Part shown: piece by piece, positions 1 through 9,487 of the stretch
How positions within the stretch are numbered: position 1 is the first letter of the stretch
How the letters are laid out: every line of letters begins with the position of its first letter
Assembly (NCBI RefSeq): GCF_000422685.1
Contig: NZ_KE383903.1
Location: 1-64,000, forward strand
Origin: Flavobacterium gelidilacus DSM 15343
GTDB taxonomy: Bacteria; Bacteroidota; Bacteroidia; Flavobacteriales; Flavobacteriaceae
Reading direction: 5' to 3'
Length of the DNA: 64,000 bases
The notes under the pieces: model-generated
Told to the model about the DNA's origin: nothing
Seen by the model: only the letters and a program-made list of their open reading frames with translations
Databases searched by the model: none
Made by a program: the position numbers and the translations under genes

Positions 1-956
1 ATGTTCCAATTGTTTGCTCCCAGTGCTTTTAGAATTCCTATCATTTGGGTTCTTTCTAAAATCAACACCAACAAAGCTACTATCATGTTAATTGTTGCAA
101 CGATTATCATTACAATTAATATGATTACAATATTGAAATCAAATAACTTTAACCATTCGAAAATACTATAATATTTTTCTTCTATGGTTGTACTATTATA
201 AGTAGGAGGAATTTCTTTATAAATCTCTTCTCCTTTTTGTTTAATTTGAGTAAAATCGTCAATAAAAACTTCGAATGCACCAATTTGATCGTCTTTCCAT
301 TTATTGATCTTTTGAATATGACGAATATCTCCTATTATATAAGAAGCATCAAATTCTTGAAAACCCGAATTATAAATGCCGACAATTTTAAAAATACGTA
401 AATTAGGATTGTTGCCTGATTCTTTTAGAAAATAGGTTTTGAATTTATCTCCTAATTTTAAATTTAACCTTTTTGCTATATATTGAGAAATTAATACTTC
501 TTCATTTAAGTCTGATTTTAAATTTGGCATTTTACCTTCAACCAAATATTCCTTTAGGTTTTTAAAATTATAGTCTTTACCTGCTCCTTTAAATATAATT
601 CCTTCAAAAGTTTCTTCGGTATGGATAATTCCTGCCTTACTTGCTGTTGCTTGAATATGACTTATGCCAGAAATATTTTTAAACTTTGGATAAAAATTCT
701 GTTTTATTGATATGGGTTCTTTTGTGACTTCCGATTGATTGTTATCATAATTAGAAATTATAACATGACCATTAAACGCTGCAACTTTTTCTCGAATCTT
801 ATTTTGAAGTCCAATTCCAGTAGCTACAGAAACTATCATCATAATAATACCAATTGCTATAGCTGTGATGGCAATTTTTATAATTGGTGAAGAAATACTA
901 CTTTTATAACTTTTGGTAGTTATTAGTCTTTTGGAAATAAAATACTCTAAATTCAA
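1..956 (-). CDS. FtsX-family ABC transporter permease (LolE/MacB-like), C-terminus cut by window edge
   Basis: Reading the reverse strand gives about 318 codons of an open frame that runs off base 1. The N-terminus (NLEYFISKRLI) and the first membrane segment (IAITAIAIGIIMMIVSVATG) are typical of lipoprotein-releasing or FtsX permeases. A long periplasmic MacB-like core follows, then a second membrane segment ending near ERTQMIGILKALGA, the hallmark FtsX cytoplasmic loop. No ATG lies between the upstream in-frame stop (about 990) and the conserved N-terminus, so I infer a TTG start at 956; a second TTG at 980 is possible. It probably works with an ATPase to move lipoproteins or other substrates across the envelope. 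Confidence 0.8.
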   Translation of the reverse strand, partial: MNLEYFISKRLITTKSYKSSISSPIIKIAITAIAIGIIMMIVSVATGIGLQNKIREKVAAFNGHVIISNYDNNQSEVTKEPISIKQNFYPKFKNISGISHIQATASKAGIIHTEETFEGIIFKGAGKDYNFKNLKEYLVEGKMPNLKSDLNEEVLISQYIAKRLNLKLGDKFKTYFLKESGNNPNLRIFKIVGIYNSGFQEFDASYIIGDIRHIQKINKWKDDQIGAFEVFIDDFTQIKQKGEEIYKEIPPTYNSTTIEEKYYSIFEWLKLFDFNIVIILIVMIIVATINMIVALLVLILERTQMIGILKALGANNWN

Positions 957-1032
957 TTTTGGCTTTACTTTTGATTTCAAAAATACATCTTAAACACGAA
1001 ATACACTAATAAAATTATTACACCTATATATA

Positions 1033-2352
1033 ATGAGATATTTTACTTTATTTTTTTGCCTTTTGTCAGTTGTTTCTTCTTGTGGAAATTCTATTAAAAA
1101 TATGGAAAACAAAGAAACTAAAAAAGTAGAAACAATTGTTTCAAATAAATCCAAAGCAGTAAAAGAAATAACTGTAAAAAAAACAATTAAACTTGAAACT
1201 GAAGTGGATACTGTTTTTAAAACTGGAGCTGATGATTGGAGAACATATTTGCCTGTATTAAAAAAATACAATTCGGTTGGTATAGTTGGCAACCAATCTA
1301 GTTTAGTTAATTACAATCCAAATTTAGATAATGATACTGATTATTACACTAAAACCGCAACAGACACAATGCACTTAGTTGATTGGTTGATTGGCTCAAA
1401 AATAAAGGTTTCTAAAATATTTGCTCCAGAACATGGTTTTAGAGGAAAAGCTGATGCTGGTGAATTAATTGTAGATGGAAAAGACACTAAAACAGGTTTA
1501 CCTATAATATCCTTATATGGAAACAACAAAAAACCAAAGCCAGAACAATTAGAAGGAATTGACGTAATGGTTTTTGACTTACAAGATGTTGGTGCTCGAT
1601 TTTACACTTACATCTCATCTCTACATTATGTGATGGAAGCATGTGCAGAAAATAATATTCCTCTGATTGTTTTAGACAGACCAAATCCAAATGGAGGAAT
1701 AATTGATGGTCCAATTTTAGAAAAAGAAAATACTAGTTTTGTTGGAATGCATCAAATTCCGGTATTACACGGAATGACTATTGCAGAATATGCTATGATG
1801 ATAAATGATGAAAAATGGCTAGCTAATGGCATTCAGTGTGATTTAAAAATTGTAAAGTGTTTGGATTATAATCATGATATGAAATATAATTTACCTGTAA
1901 AACCATCACCAAATTTACCCAATGCAAAATCAATAAATTTATATGCAAGTTTATGTTTGTTTGAAGGAACTAATGTAAGTGTTGGACGAGGAACTGAACA
2001 GCAATTTCAAGTTTATGGTTCTCCTTTTTTACCTGTAAGCGATTTTAGTTTTACTCCAATACCAAACGAAGGAGCAAAAGATCCATTATATAATGGTGTG
2101 CTTTGTTATGGTGAGGATTTATCAAAAATTAAAAGAGTAAAAGATTTAGAATTAAAATGGTTATTAAAAGCTTATGAAGAAACTCAAGATAAATCTAAAT
2201 TCTTTAATTCGTTTTTTATTAAACTAGCAGGCACTAAAAGTTTACAAGAGCAAATTGAAGCAGGATTTTCTGAAAAAGAGATTCGAAAAACCTGGAAAAA
2301 TGATTTAATCGAATTTAAAGCAATGCGAGAAAAGTATTTGATTTATGAATAA
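1033..2352 (+). CDS. DUF1343 / NamZ-like exo-beta-N-acetylmuramidase, lipoprotein
   Basis: This 439-aa protein starts with a hydrophobic signal and a lipobox-like VVSSC (Cys17), so it is probably an exported lipoprotein. A Lys/Thr-rich linker leads into a DUF1343 domain from about residue 75 to the end, recognised by GIVGNQSSL, FAPEHGFRG, VFDLQDVGARFYTYI and LDRPNPNGG. Characterised members of this family (NamZ) cleave N-acetylmuramic acid from the non-reducing end of peptidoglycan fragments, which suggests a role in cell-wall recycling. That function is inferred from the family. The gene is divergent from the FtsX-type permease and convergent with the next gene. Confidence 0.85.
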   Translation: MRYFTLFFCLLSVVSSCGNSIKNMENKETKKVETIVSNKSKAVKEITVKKTIKLETEVDTVFKTGADDWRTYLPVLKKYNSVGIVGNQSSLVNYNPNLDNDTDYYTKTATDTMHLVDWLIGSKIKVSKIFAPEHGFRGKADAGELIVDGKDTKTGLPIISLYGNNKKPKPEQLEGIDVMVFDLQDVGARFYTYISSLHYVMEACAENNIPLIVLDRPNPNGGIIDGPILEKENTSFVGMHQIPVLHGMTIAEYAMMINDEKWLANGIQCDLKIVKCLDYNHDMKYNLPVKPSPNLPNAKSINLYASLCLFEGTNVSVGRGTEQQFQVYGSPFLPVSDFSFTPIPNEGAKDPLYNGVLCYGEDLSKIKRVKDLELKWLLKAYEETQDKSKFFNSFFIKLAGTKSLQEQIEAGFSEKEIRKTWKNDLIEFKAMREKYLIYE

Positions 2353-2402
2353 GTCACAAATTGGAAAAGTATAAAACCCAAAAAGGAGCTTTAATTATTT
2401 AA

Positions 2403-2915
2403 CTAAAGTGGTAATTTCTCTTTCATTTTTTCTACGATATTATAAGCAGCTGGACAAATTGGAATATTTTTCAGTGTTAAATCTGTAATTTGATTGAACT
2501 TTTTTCTATCTGTGTGAGGAAATTCGCGACAAGCTTTTGGACGAACATCATAAATAAAACAAGTATTGTCAGAATCTAAAAAATGACAAGGAACACTTTG
2601 CAATACATAATCATCATCTTCGTCTACTTTTAGATATTGCTCAATAAACTGTTGTGGTTTTTGTTTTAAATGCTTTGAAATTCTTTCAATATCTGCTGAA
2701 GTAAACAGAGGACCTGTTGTTTTGCAACAATTGGCACAATCTAAACAATTGGTTTTCTTAAATTCTGCATCATGTAAATCTTGCATTACATAATCTAAAT
2801 TTTTTGGAGTCTTCTTTTTTAACTTAACAAAATACTTTTTGGTTTCGATATGTGTATCTTTGGCAAGTTTTGTGAGTTCGTTTAAATTTGGTTTTAACAT
2901 CATATAAAATTTCAA
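2403..2915 (-). CDS. YkgJ-family cysteine cluster (zinc/iron-chelating) protein
   Basis: This 170-aa soluble protein has the CxxCxxCC cluster CLDCANCC near residues 57-64, followed by CHFLDSDNTC and KACREFPH near 109-133. This is the arrangement of the UPF0153/YkgJ family of putative Zn/Fe-chelating proteins. There is no signal peptide or membrane segment. Its biochemical role is not established; family members are thought to bind metal. It is convergent with the NamZ-like gene, with about 50 bp between them. Confidence 0.85.
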   Translation of the reverse strand: MKFYMMLKPNLNELTKLAKDTHIETKKYFVKLKKKTPKNLDYVMQDLHDAEFKKTNCLDCANCCKTTGPLFTSADIERISKHLKQKPQQFIEQYLKVDEDDDYVLQSVPCHFLDSDNTCFIYDVRPKACREFPHTDRKKFNQITDLTLKNIPICPAAYNIVEKMKEKLPL

Positions 2916-2992
2916 TCACAAAGCTAATCAACTTTAAACTTTTAAACTAATAAAAGAATCCTTGAAAAGATTCTGAAATAAATTCAGAATAC

Positions 2993-3697
2993 ATGAAAGA
3001 CCTATTCGGAAAAGCCATTTTAGATTACCAAACCAATAATTCTCCTGAAGATTTGATTACAGAAACTTCAATTTCTGAAGCTGATGAAATGAGTGTTGCT
3101 TATCTTTTTAGAAATTTTGATGAAATGCCAAAAATCGAACAAAAAGCATTAGAACTTTCAAAAGGTAAAGTTTTAGATATTGGTTGTGGTTCAGGAACTC
3201 ATTCCCTTTACTTACAAGAAAAAGGATTTGATGTGACGTCTATAGATATTTCTGAAAATGCTATTGAAGCTTGTCAACTTCGTGGTTTGAAAAATGCTAA
3301 AGTTGAAGATGTTTTAGATTTAGATGAAAATGAAAAATATGATACCATTTTACTTTTAATGAATGGAACAGGTATTTTTGAAACCTTAGAAAATTGTTCG
3401 GAATATCTTCTAAAATTAAAATCGCTTTTAAATGAAAACGGACAAATTTTAATTGACAGTTCTGATATCATATATATGTTTGATGAAGGTGAAGATGGTG
3501 GAAGATGGATTCCAAGTGATGGTTATTATGGTGAACTAACTTTCAGTGTTCAATATAAAGGAGAAATTGAAGAAACTTTTCCTTGGTTATATTTGGATTA
3601 TAACACTCTTCAAAATGCCTGTTTCGATAATGGTTTGAAATGTGAGCTAGTTTTAGAAGGAGTACATTTTGATTATTTGGCTAAACTATCAAAGTAA
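2993..3697 (+). CDS. Class I SAM-dependent methyltransferase
   Basis: This 234-aa protein has a Rossmann-type SAM-binding core: motif I VLDIGCGSGTHS near residues 60-71, an acidic SIDISENAI that would bind the SAM ribose, and a motif IV-like TILLLMNGTG. Its substrate cannot be read from the sequence. The upstream region holds a short inverted repeat (ATTCTGAA...TTCAGAAT, about 2968-2989) just before the start codon; a similar pair occurs near 31636-31679. The gene ends in a long AT-rich hairpin. Confidence 0.8.
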   Translation: MKDLFGKAILDYQTNNSPEDLITETSISEADEMSVAYLFRNFDEMPKIEQKALELSKGKVLDIGCGSGTHSLYLQEKGFDVTSIDISENAIEACQLRGLKNAKVEDVLDLDENEKYDTILLLMNGTGIFETLENCSEYLLKLKSLLNENGQILIDSSDIIYMFDEGEDGGRWIPSDGYYGELTFSVQYKGEIEETFPWLYLDYNTLQNACFDNGLKCELVLEGVHFDYLAKLSK

Positions 3698-3709
3698 ATT
3701 TCAATAAAA

Positions 3710-3752
3710 AAATTCCAAATTCCAACTAAATAGCGTTTGGAATTTGGAATTT
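3710..3752. repeat. AATTCCA-type repeat forming a 16-bp perfect hairpin between convergent genes
   Basis: AAATTCCAAATTCCAA at 3710-3725 is the exact reverse complement of 3737-3752, with an 11-base loop. Each arm is two copies of the heptamer AATTCCA. It lies between convergent genes and could end transcription in both directions, although it is AT-rich and lacks a classic GC stem. Related AATTCCA sequences occur at about 11745, 29461 and 56800. Confidence 0.75.
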
Positions 3753-3774
3753 TAAATATTGAACTTTTATATAT

Positions 3775-4176
3775 TTATTCCATATACTTCATCATCATAC
3801 CTTGTAATTCAGCTCCCCACTCTTTACCTGCTTCCATACTTTTTTTGTATAATTCTCCAGCATTTTTAGAAATTTTCATTCCAACTGGTGAATCATAAAA
3901 CTTAAGCATCGCTTTAATATCTTCATGGGTATATGTTTCCATGTATATTTTTGCCATACTCTCATATAAAGAAGGTAATGTTGCATCAAAATCTTTTGAA
4001 AATGCTTCATATTTATCCGCAGGAATCATGGCCTTAATTTGATCTTTGGCGGCTTCCATTTGTGCAGCAGAACCAGATGCCTTTATTACTTTAATCGCAT
4101 CATCTTTAAAAGAGCTTTGCGCTAATGTTATTTGAGTTACTAAAAGAATAATAACTGATAAAATTAATTTTTTCAT
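3775..4176 (-). CDS. DUF2059 domain-containing exported protein
   Basis: This 133-aa protein has a clear signal peptide (MKKLILSVIILLVTQITLAQ). The mature part is helical and fits DUF2059, with a segment DIKAMLKFYDSPVGMKI typical of the family. It is probably periplasmic. Function is unknown; family members are small exported helical proteins. The gene is monocistronic, reads toward the hairpin at 3710-3752, and lies downstream of queE on the same strand with a gap of about 60 bp. Confidence 0.8.
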   Translation of the reverse strand: MKKLILSVIILLVTQITLAQSSFKDDAIKVIKASGSAAQMEAAKDQIKAMIPADKYEAFSKDFDATLPSLYESMAKIYMETYTHEDIKAMLKFYDSPVGMKISKNAGELYKKSMEAGKEWGAELQGMMMKYME

Positions 4177-4237
4177 TTTGCTTATTTATTTATTATTATG
4201 TAAATATATTGATTTCAAAAAACATTCCAAAAAATAA

Positions 4238-4870
4238 TTATGGAATATTCAAATATTTATGAGTTTGTAATGAAACTCTCCATTTTGGGTTTTTCATTAC
4301 ATAATCTACAATTAAAGGAGTCATTTCTTCTTTTTTGCTCCATTCTGGTTGTAAAAATAAAATTGCGTTTGAATTGACTTTTGCAGCTTGTTCTTCAGCA
4401 AATTGAAAATCGTGTTTGTTGTAAATAATTACTTTAAGTTCATTCGCGATTGCATAAGCATCATCTACTGGTAATTTATTTTTCTTTGGCGAAAGACAAA
4501 ACCAGTCCCATTTTCCTGAAACTGGATAAGCACCCGAAGTTTCAATGTGAACGTTTAAATTTTTATTTTTTAAACTTGACGTTAAAACAGACATATCCCA
4601 CATTAATGGTTCTCCACCAGTAACTACAACTGTTTCTGCATATTTTTTTGCATTTTCTACTATCACATCTGTATTTGTAGGTGGATGAAGTTCTGCATTC
4701 CAACTTTCTTTTACATCACACCAATGGCAACCTACATCACAACCACCAATTCTTATGAAATATGCAGCAGTTCCTGTGTGAAATCCTTCTCCTTGAATGG
4801 TATAAAATTCTTCCATTAACGGAAGCATTTCTCCTTTATTGACTGCAATTTGTGTTTCTTTGTCTAACAT
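4238..4870 (-). CDS. queE: 7-carboxy-7-deazaguanine synthase QueE (radical SAM)
   Basis: This 210-aa radical SAM enzyme is recognised by YTIQGEGFHTG and the cluster motif CDVGCHWCD (C-x3-C-x2-C) near residues 44-52, followed by VVVTGGEPLMW. QueE converts 6-carboxytetrahydropterin to 7-carboxy-7-deazaguanine, an early step of queuosine biosynthesis. The late queuosine gene queA also lies in this window (18981-20030), but the two are not adjacent. Length and motifs fit an intact enzyme. Confidence 0.92.
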   Translation of the reverse strand: MLDKETQIAVNKGEMLPLMEEFYTIQGEGFHTGTAAYFIRIGGCDVGCHWCDVKESWNAELHPPTNTDVIVENAKKYAETVVVTGGEPLMWDMSVLTSSLKNKNLNVHIETSGAYPVSGKWDWFCLSPKKNKLPVDDAYAIANELKVIIYNKHDFQFAEEQAAKVNSNAILFLQPEWSKKEEMTPLIVDYVMKNPKWRVSLQTHKYLNIP

Positions 4871-4902
4871 TTTTCTTTAAATAGGGTGTAAAGTTACTAA
4901 AT

Positions 4903-4930
4903 TTAGAAGTTAGAATTTAGAATTTAGAAC
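4903..4930. repeat. Four tandem TTAGAA(T/G/C) heptamers
   Basis: TTAGAAG, TTAGAAT, TTAGAAT and TTAGAAC follow each other without gaps, directly upstream of queE on one side and upstream of the 4986 gene on the other. This is one of several unrelated 7-bp tandem repeats in the window. Confidence 0.85.
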
Positions 4931-4960
4931 TATAGTTCTTAAGGATTAAGTTTTTTTATT

Positions 4961-4968
4961 TAATTTTG
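4961..4968 (+). promoter_or_regulatory. Bacteroidetes-type -7 element TAATTTTG
   Basis: It matches the TAnnTTTG consensus and lies 18 bases upstream of the start codon at 4986. The -33 element is weak, so the call is tentative. Confidence 0.45.
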
Positions 4969-4985
4969 ACATAATTAGATATAAG

Positions 4986-5396
4986 ATGGAGAGAATAAAA
5001 TTTACAGAATTAGGTTTTAAAAAGAATTTGGATACTTTAATTGTTGTTGTTGGAATAATATGTCTAGTTATTGGTTTGATCGGTGTTTTTGTTTATCCCG
5101 AAAGTAAAATGGGATCATTAGCAGCAATTTCAGCATCACTTACTACTTTTCCTCAGTTTAAAAATTTATTTTTTAAGAATTATTTTGTTTGGAATAAAAA
5201 AGGAGGAAACATCAAAATTAACTCTAAAAGTAAATCTATTGCTTTTTCTGAAGTTGAATCCTTTAATTTTGAAGAAAATAAATTAAAAATTACAAAGAAA
5301 AACAAAACTCAACTTGAATTTTCATTAAATGAAATCAATAATGAAGATATTATTAAACTAAAAGAAATTTTAGCAAAACACATCAAAAAATCATGA
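4986..5396 (+). CDS. Small membrane protein with two TM segments and a PH-like tail
   Basis: This 136-aa protein has a hydrophobic hairpin at about residues 17-65 (LIVVVGIICLVIGLIGVFV, then SLAAISASLTTFP) and a charged, beta-rich C-terminal half (INSKSKSIAFSEVESFNFEENKL) resembling bacterial PH or YdbT-like domains. I do not recognise a named family. Its stop codon overlaps the start of the cupin gene (ATGA), so the two are probably translated together. Confidence 0.7.
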   Translation: MERIKFTELGFKKNLDTLIVVVGIICLVIGLIGVFVYPESKMGSLAAISASLTTFPQFKNLFFKNYFVWNKKGGNIKINSKSKSIAFSEVESFNFEENKLKITKKNKTQLEFSLNEINNEDIIKLKEILAKHIKKS

Positions 5397-5755
5397 AAAA
5401 ATATTTTATACAAAAAGAACCTTTTGTAGTTCCAACAACTGATGGAAAGTTAATTGAAGAACATCATGGAAATGCTACAACTGGAAACAAAGACATTTCA
5501 ATTGCTCATATGGTTGCACCACCAAAATGGTCAGAGCCTTTTCAAACTCCAGAATTTGAAGAATATACTTATGTGATTTCTGGAAAAAAACAATTTAGTA
5601 TTGAAGATGAAGTTATTGTTTTAGAAGCTGGTCAATCCATTAAAATTGAAGCCAATACTAGAGTTCAATATTCAAATCCGTTTGACGAACCTTGTGATTA
5701 TATTTCTATTTGTAAACCTGCTTTTGATTTTAACAAAGTGCATCGAGAAGAATAA
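5393..5755 (+). CDS. Cupin-domain protein
   Basis: This 120-aa protein is a single small beta-barrel cupin: FEEYTYVISGKKQFSIEDE followed by LEAGQSIKIEANTRVQYSNP fits the two conserved cupin motifs in shortened form. The usual metal-ligand histidines of motif 1 are not obvious, so it may bind a ligand rather than be a metal enzyme. It overlaps the preceding membrane-protein gene by 4 bp and is convergent with the DUF3999-like gene, leaving only one base between the stops. Confidence 0.75.
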   Translation: MKKYFIQKEPFVVPTTDGKLIEEHHGNATTGNKDISIAHMVAPPKWSEPFQTPEFEEYTYVISGKKQFSIEDEVIVLEAGQSIKIEANTRVQYSNPFDEPCDYISICKPAFDFNKVHREE

Positions 5756-5756
5756 A

Positions 5757-6974
5757 TTATTCTTTTTTCATATCTTTTAATAATCCCATTGCGAAATAAC
5801 CAATAATTGCGATACCAAATAAAATGCAAATCCACATAAATGCTTTGGTTTGCCAAAATGGTTTTTCGAAAGTATTTGTCTTTTGATTTTCTATTTTCTT
5901 AAAATTTGAAATCATTGCTTTTGGATAATCTTTAGCATTAAGTATAAAATTGGCTAAATCATATTGTGGTTTTGATAATGTAGAATCAATACTAACTTCA
6001 TACTTTTCATTACTCTTTAAGTCTGAAATTACATACAATGAATTTTGCAATAACTCAATTTTTGAAAATTCTAAAGGTTGATTGTCTTGGTTTTCAATTT
6101 CTAAAGTGAATTCTTTTTCAAAAAAACCATTTAGTTGAAAGGAGTTTGAAGTATTCGAGTTTAATACAAATCCAGAAATTTCTTCTTGATAATTCTCCGT
6201 TCTCTTTTTAATTTTTCTTGTTCTTTTCACAAATAGTCTTGTGTTTCTAGAAAACAATTTGGTTGCAATTGCAAATGAAATTCCGTCCACTTTTTGAAAA
6301 TTATCCGCTGAAAAAGTAATTATAGTTTTCTTGTCTTTCTTGTTTTCTGAAATTTTGTAGGTGAAATCATTTAATATTGATGATAGAATAACTTTTTCAT
6401 CTCCTTTAAAAAATCCAATATCTAAAACATTTATAGGTAATGAATTTTTATCATTAAATTCAATCTTTAAAAACTTAAAATTGTTGTCAGGAAAAGAAAC
6501 TATTTTTTCTGCTATTTTACCACTTTTATCATTTATATCTGTTAATGTTTGATTTGCAACTAGACCAAACCATTCTTTTTGATCATTACTTCCACTAATA
6601 GAATACGTTTTGTTAATTGTTGTATTAGTTATATGCAAACCTAATTCAGTGCTATTTTTTTGCATGGGATTATAATAAGGAACAACAATTGAAGTAAGTG
6701 AATCTTTCAAAATCGTTTTACTCAAAATCTTTAATTCTTTAAATCTCAAAAAGTATTGATTTATGTCGTCAAAAACAACATAGGAAACTTCATTCTTATT
6801 CTTATCTAAAATCCTGAAGTAATCTAAATTATCATGACTCGCAGAACGAACTTTTGAATCAATTAGAATTTTATGAAATCCATCTTCTTTGATGTTTTCA
6901 ATTGTTCCTTTGTGATTTTGAGCAAATCCAAAAGTTATGCTGAATACTAAAACTAGTATAAATTTAATTTTCAT
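5757..6974 (-). CDS. DUF3999-like exported membrane-anchored protein
   Basis: From the Met at 6974 the protein is about 405 aa, with a signal peptide (MKIKFILVLVFSITFGFAQ), a large beta-rich extracytoplasmic region, and a C-terminal membrane anchor (AFMWICILFGIAIIGYFAMGLL) with a short basic tail. An earlier Met at 7001 would put nine extra residues before the signal and is less likely. The start overlaps the end of the DUF2339 gene by 11 bp, indicating coupled translation. DUF3999 and DUF2339 genes are neighbours in many Gram-negative bacteria; the family assignment here rests on that context plus architecture, so it is moderate. Confidence 0.7.
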   Translation of the reverse strand: MKIKFILVLVFSITFGFAQNHKGTIENIKEDGFHKILIDSKVRSASHDNLDYFRILDKNKNEVSYVVFDDINQYFLRFKELKILSKTILKDSLTSIVVPYYNPMQKNSTELGLHITNTTINKTYSISGSNDQKEWFGLVANQTLTDINDKSGKIAEKIVSFPDNNFKFLKIEFNDKNSLPINVLDIGFFKGDEKVILSSILNDFTYKISENKKDKKTIITFSADNFQKVDGISFAIATKLFSRNTRLFVKRTRKIKKRTENYQEEISGFVLNSNTSNSFQLNGFFEKEFTLEIENQDNQPLEFSKIELLQNSLYVISDLKSNEKYEVSIDSTLSKPQYDLANFILNAKDYPKAMISNFKKIENQKTNTFEKPFWQTKAFMWICILFGIAIIGYFAMGLLKDMKKE

Positions 6975-9435
6975 CTGAATTCTTTTTTGAAGTTTCATCA
7001 ACCACTAATTTCTTTATTTTTTGATACACAAATGATATGATCAAAATTAAAACTCCTAATAATATGAAGGCAATTATCTTTCCAGTTTCGGAAACGTTAT
7101 TGATATCGTAAGCAAATAACTTCACAATAGTTAATCCTAATAAGGATAAAGCTATGATTCTTAAATTTTTCCATTGTTGTTTAATTCCGATAATTAGAAA
7201 AACAAACGAGAAAATTCCCCATAAAATAGGATAACCAATTTTAATAATTTGTCTTTTAAAGTTGTCTAATTTTAAATCTAAATAGTATTCTTTCTCATAA
7301 ACTACATAATGATCACTCGAATCTGTTTTTGGAAAAGCTTTAGCAAATTCAACTTTATCTATATTATCTTGCGAAAATTGTAAGCTATGTGTCATAATTT
7401 CATTACTCAAAATATAAACTATGGCAAACACAAACAACCAAGGAGCTATTTTTGAATTTAAAATCTTCAATTTTGGTTCTGTTGTTGAAATTTTGTAAAC
7501 TTCAAATCCGAAATAAACCAAACAAGCAAATATAATATAATGTAAATAAAAGGCATAATTTACATTTGAATCTTGAATAATGTTCGTGATGATTTCTTTA
7601 TTTGGAAGACTATAAAACCAAACTATATAAAGTAATGTACTTACTAAAGTTATGATTAATAATACATTTCTAAAGATTATGTTTTTATATTTTGAAACTA
7701 AAAATAATAAAATTGCTGTAAATACAAAATGATAAGTCACAGAAAATGATTGCGCAGAACTCGAATTACTCAATAACTGATTTGATTGGTAAATGGTTTC
7801 GAAAATTCCAGTAAAATAGAGCACAATTACAGTTACAACTAATAAAGCGTTCTTATAAAATACAGCATCAAAAGTGAAATTGAATATTTTAGAAGTAGTT
7901 TCTTCTTTCTTCAAAATAAAATATGAAAGTACTAATGAAACTACAACAACAATTCCTGTAATAAATATTGAATTTAAAATAACGGATAAATCATTTTGGT
8001 TGTAAGTATAAGTTTGCCAATCCAACATTAAACTAATAATCGTCAAAAATTGAACTATAATTGCTCCGATTTTAAAGGAATTTATTTTAGATTTTTGCGA
8101 CAACCAAAACAATAAAACCGCTTCAGCAGCCCAAAACATTGTGATTTGATTTCCTTCAAATTGTATTGGAATGGTTAAAGTAACAAAAGTTAAGACCAAA
8201 CCAATTAATAAATAGATAGCGTTTTTGTCTAATCCGAATTTTCTATATAAAATGATAGCGTAAACTAAATTGTATAAGGCTAATAATAAGGTAAACATTC
8301 CTTTGAAGTTAATTCCCCAATTGTGAATGATTCCTAATCCTAAACCAAAGAATAAGAATGTATTTGCAACTAAAATCATGTATTCAATCACTGAAAACAC
8401 ACCTTTATTTCTTAAATTATTTAGCACAATTACAATACTGAAAATGAAATAGAATAATGTTGCAAATAATAATGCTCCTAAATGTGGTAGTTTGTTATCG
8501 TAAAGTTCCGTTGTGTACCAAGTTGAAAATAAAATACTAGTTAATATAAATGACAAAATAGTTATTACTTTCCATTTTTTAAAATAGGAAATCGCTAATA
8601 ATCCAATGTTTAAAATTGCGATGTATGAGAATAAAACAACGTAATTTCCACTCCCTGTACTTATCATAAATGGAACAGCAAAACCACCAATATAAGATAA
8701 AACAGCTAATTCTTGTCGGTTGTAAGAAATGGAAACCAAAACACTAAATGCTGTAATTACAATCATAATTGCAAATGCAACGGTTTGACTAAACAATTGG
8801 TATTCGTGAAAAGCAATTGCAATCGTAAAATAGAAAATACTAATTGCTCCAGCGACTAACACCGAACTGAAAGCAGCAAAATTTTTCTTGAGTTTGTGAG
8901 CAATAGCCATGACTAATGAACCTGCTAAAACTCCGATTCCGACTCTTGCTGGTTCGTTTATCCAATCTTTGTCAATAGCATATTTTACAAAAAAACTGAT
9001 TCCTAAAACCAAAATTAAGATTCCGATTTTATTGATAAGATTTTCTCCAACGAATTTTTCTAAATCAGGATTGTTTTCTTTAAACGTTTCAAACCAAGAT
9101 TTTTTTGGAATATAAACTGGTTTTGGTACAGGTTTGTATTTTGGTGCAGAAATAGATTCAACAACTTCAATAGGTTTTTCTACAGTTATTTGTTCAACTT
9201 TTGGAGTTTCAACAACAACTGGTTCTATTGGTTTTGTTTCTTCTATTGGTTTAACAACTTGCTCTAAAGGTTTTTCCTTCTTTTGGATAGTTTTAGAATC
9301 AAGTTCTTTTTTTAGTTCAGAAATACTTTCATTCATTCTATAGAATGAATCTTGTAAGTTTTTAAACTTCGAATTCATTGAACTATAAATTAGAACGACT
9401 AAAATCAATATCACAAATAAAAAAAACTCTAACAT
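6964..9435 (-). CDS. DUF2339 polytopic membrane protein
   Basis: This 823-aa protein has an N-terminal TM anchor (LEFFLFVILILVVLIYSS), a short coiled coil (about 25-55), a Pro/Glu/Val-rich spacer (about 60-105), then more than twenty predicted TM segments to the C-terminus. The first core segment (ENLINKIGILILVLGISFFVKYAID) and the repeated alternation of short loops and TM helices are characteristic of DUF2339. The function of the family is not known; proposed roles concern envelope assembly. It is translationally coupled to the DUF3999-like protein. Confidence 0.88.
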   Translation of the reverse strand: MLEFFLFVILILVVLIYSSMNSKFKNLQDSFYRMNESISELKKELDSKTIQKKEKPLEQVVKPIEETKPIEPVVVETPKVEQITVEKPIEVVESISAPKYKPVPKPVYIPKKSWFETFKENNPDLEKFVGENLINKIGILILVLGISFFVKYAIDKDWINEPARVGIGVLAGSLVMAIAHKLKKNFAAFSSVLVAGAISIFYFTIAIAFHEYQLFSQTVAFAIMIVITAFSVLVSISYNRQELAVLSYIGGFAVPFMISTGSGNYVVLFSYIAILNIGLLAISYFKKWKVITILSFILTSILFSTWYTTELYDNKLPHLGALLFATLFYFIFSIVIVLNNLRNKGVFSVIEYMILVANTFLFFGLGLGIIHNWGINFKGMFTLLLALYNLVYAIILYRKFGLDKNAIYLLIGLVLTFVTLTIPIQFEGNQITMFWAAEAVLLFWLSQKSKINSFKIGAIIVQFLTIISLMLDWQTYTYNQNDLSVILNSIFITGIVVVVSLVLSYFILKKEETTSKIFNFTFDAVFYKNALLVVTVIVLYFTGIFETIYQSNQLLSNSSSAQSFSVTYHFVFTAILLFLVSKYKNIIFRNVLLIITLVSTLLYIVWFYSLPNKEIITNIIQDSNVNYAFYLHYIIFACLVYFGFEVYKISTTEPKLKILNSKIAPWLFVFAIVYILSNEIMTHSLQFSQDNIDKVEFAKAFPKTDSSDHYVVYEKEYYLDLKLDNFKRQIIKIGYPILWGIFSFVFLIIGIKQQWKNLRIIALSLLGLTIVKLFAYDINNVSETGKIIAFILLGVLILIISFVYQKIKKLVVDETSKKNSDEN

Positions 9436-9487
9436 TGTCTAATTTTTAAAAAGATTTAATCAAATGTAAGAAAATAACTGGTAGATA

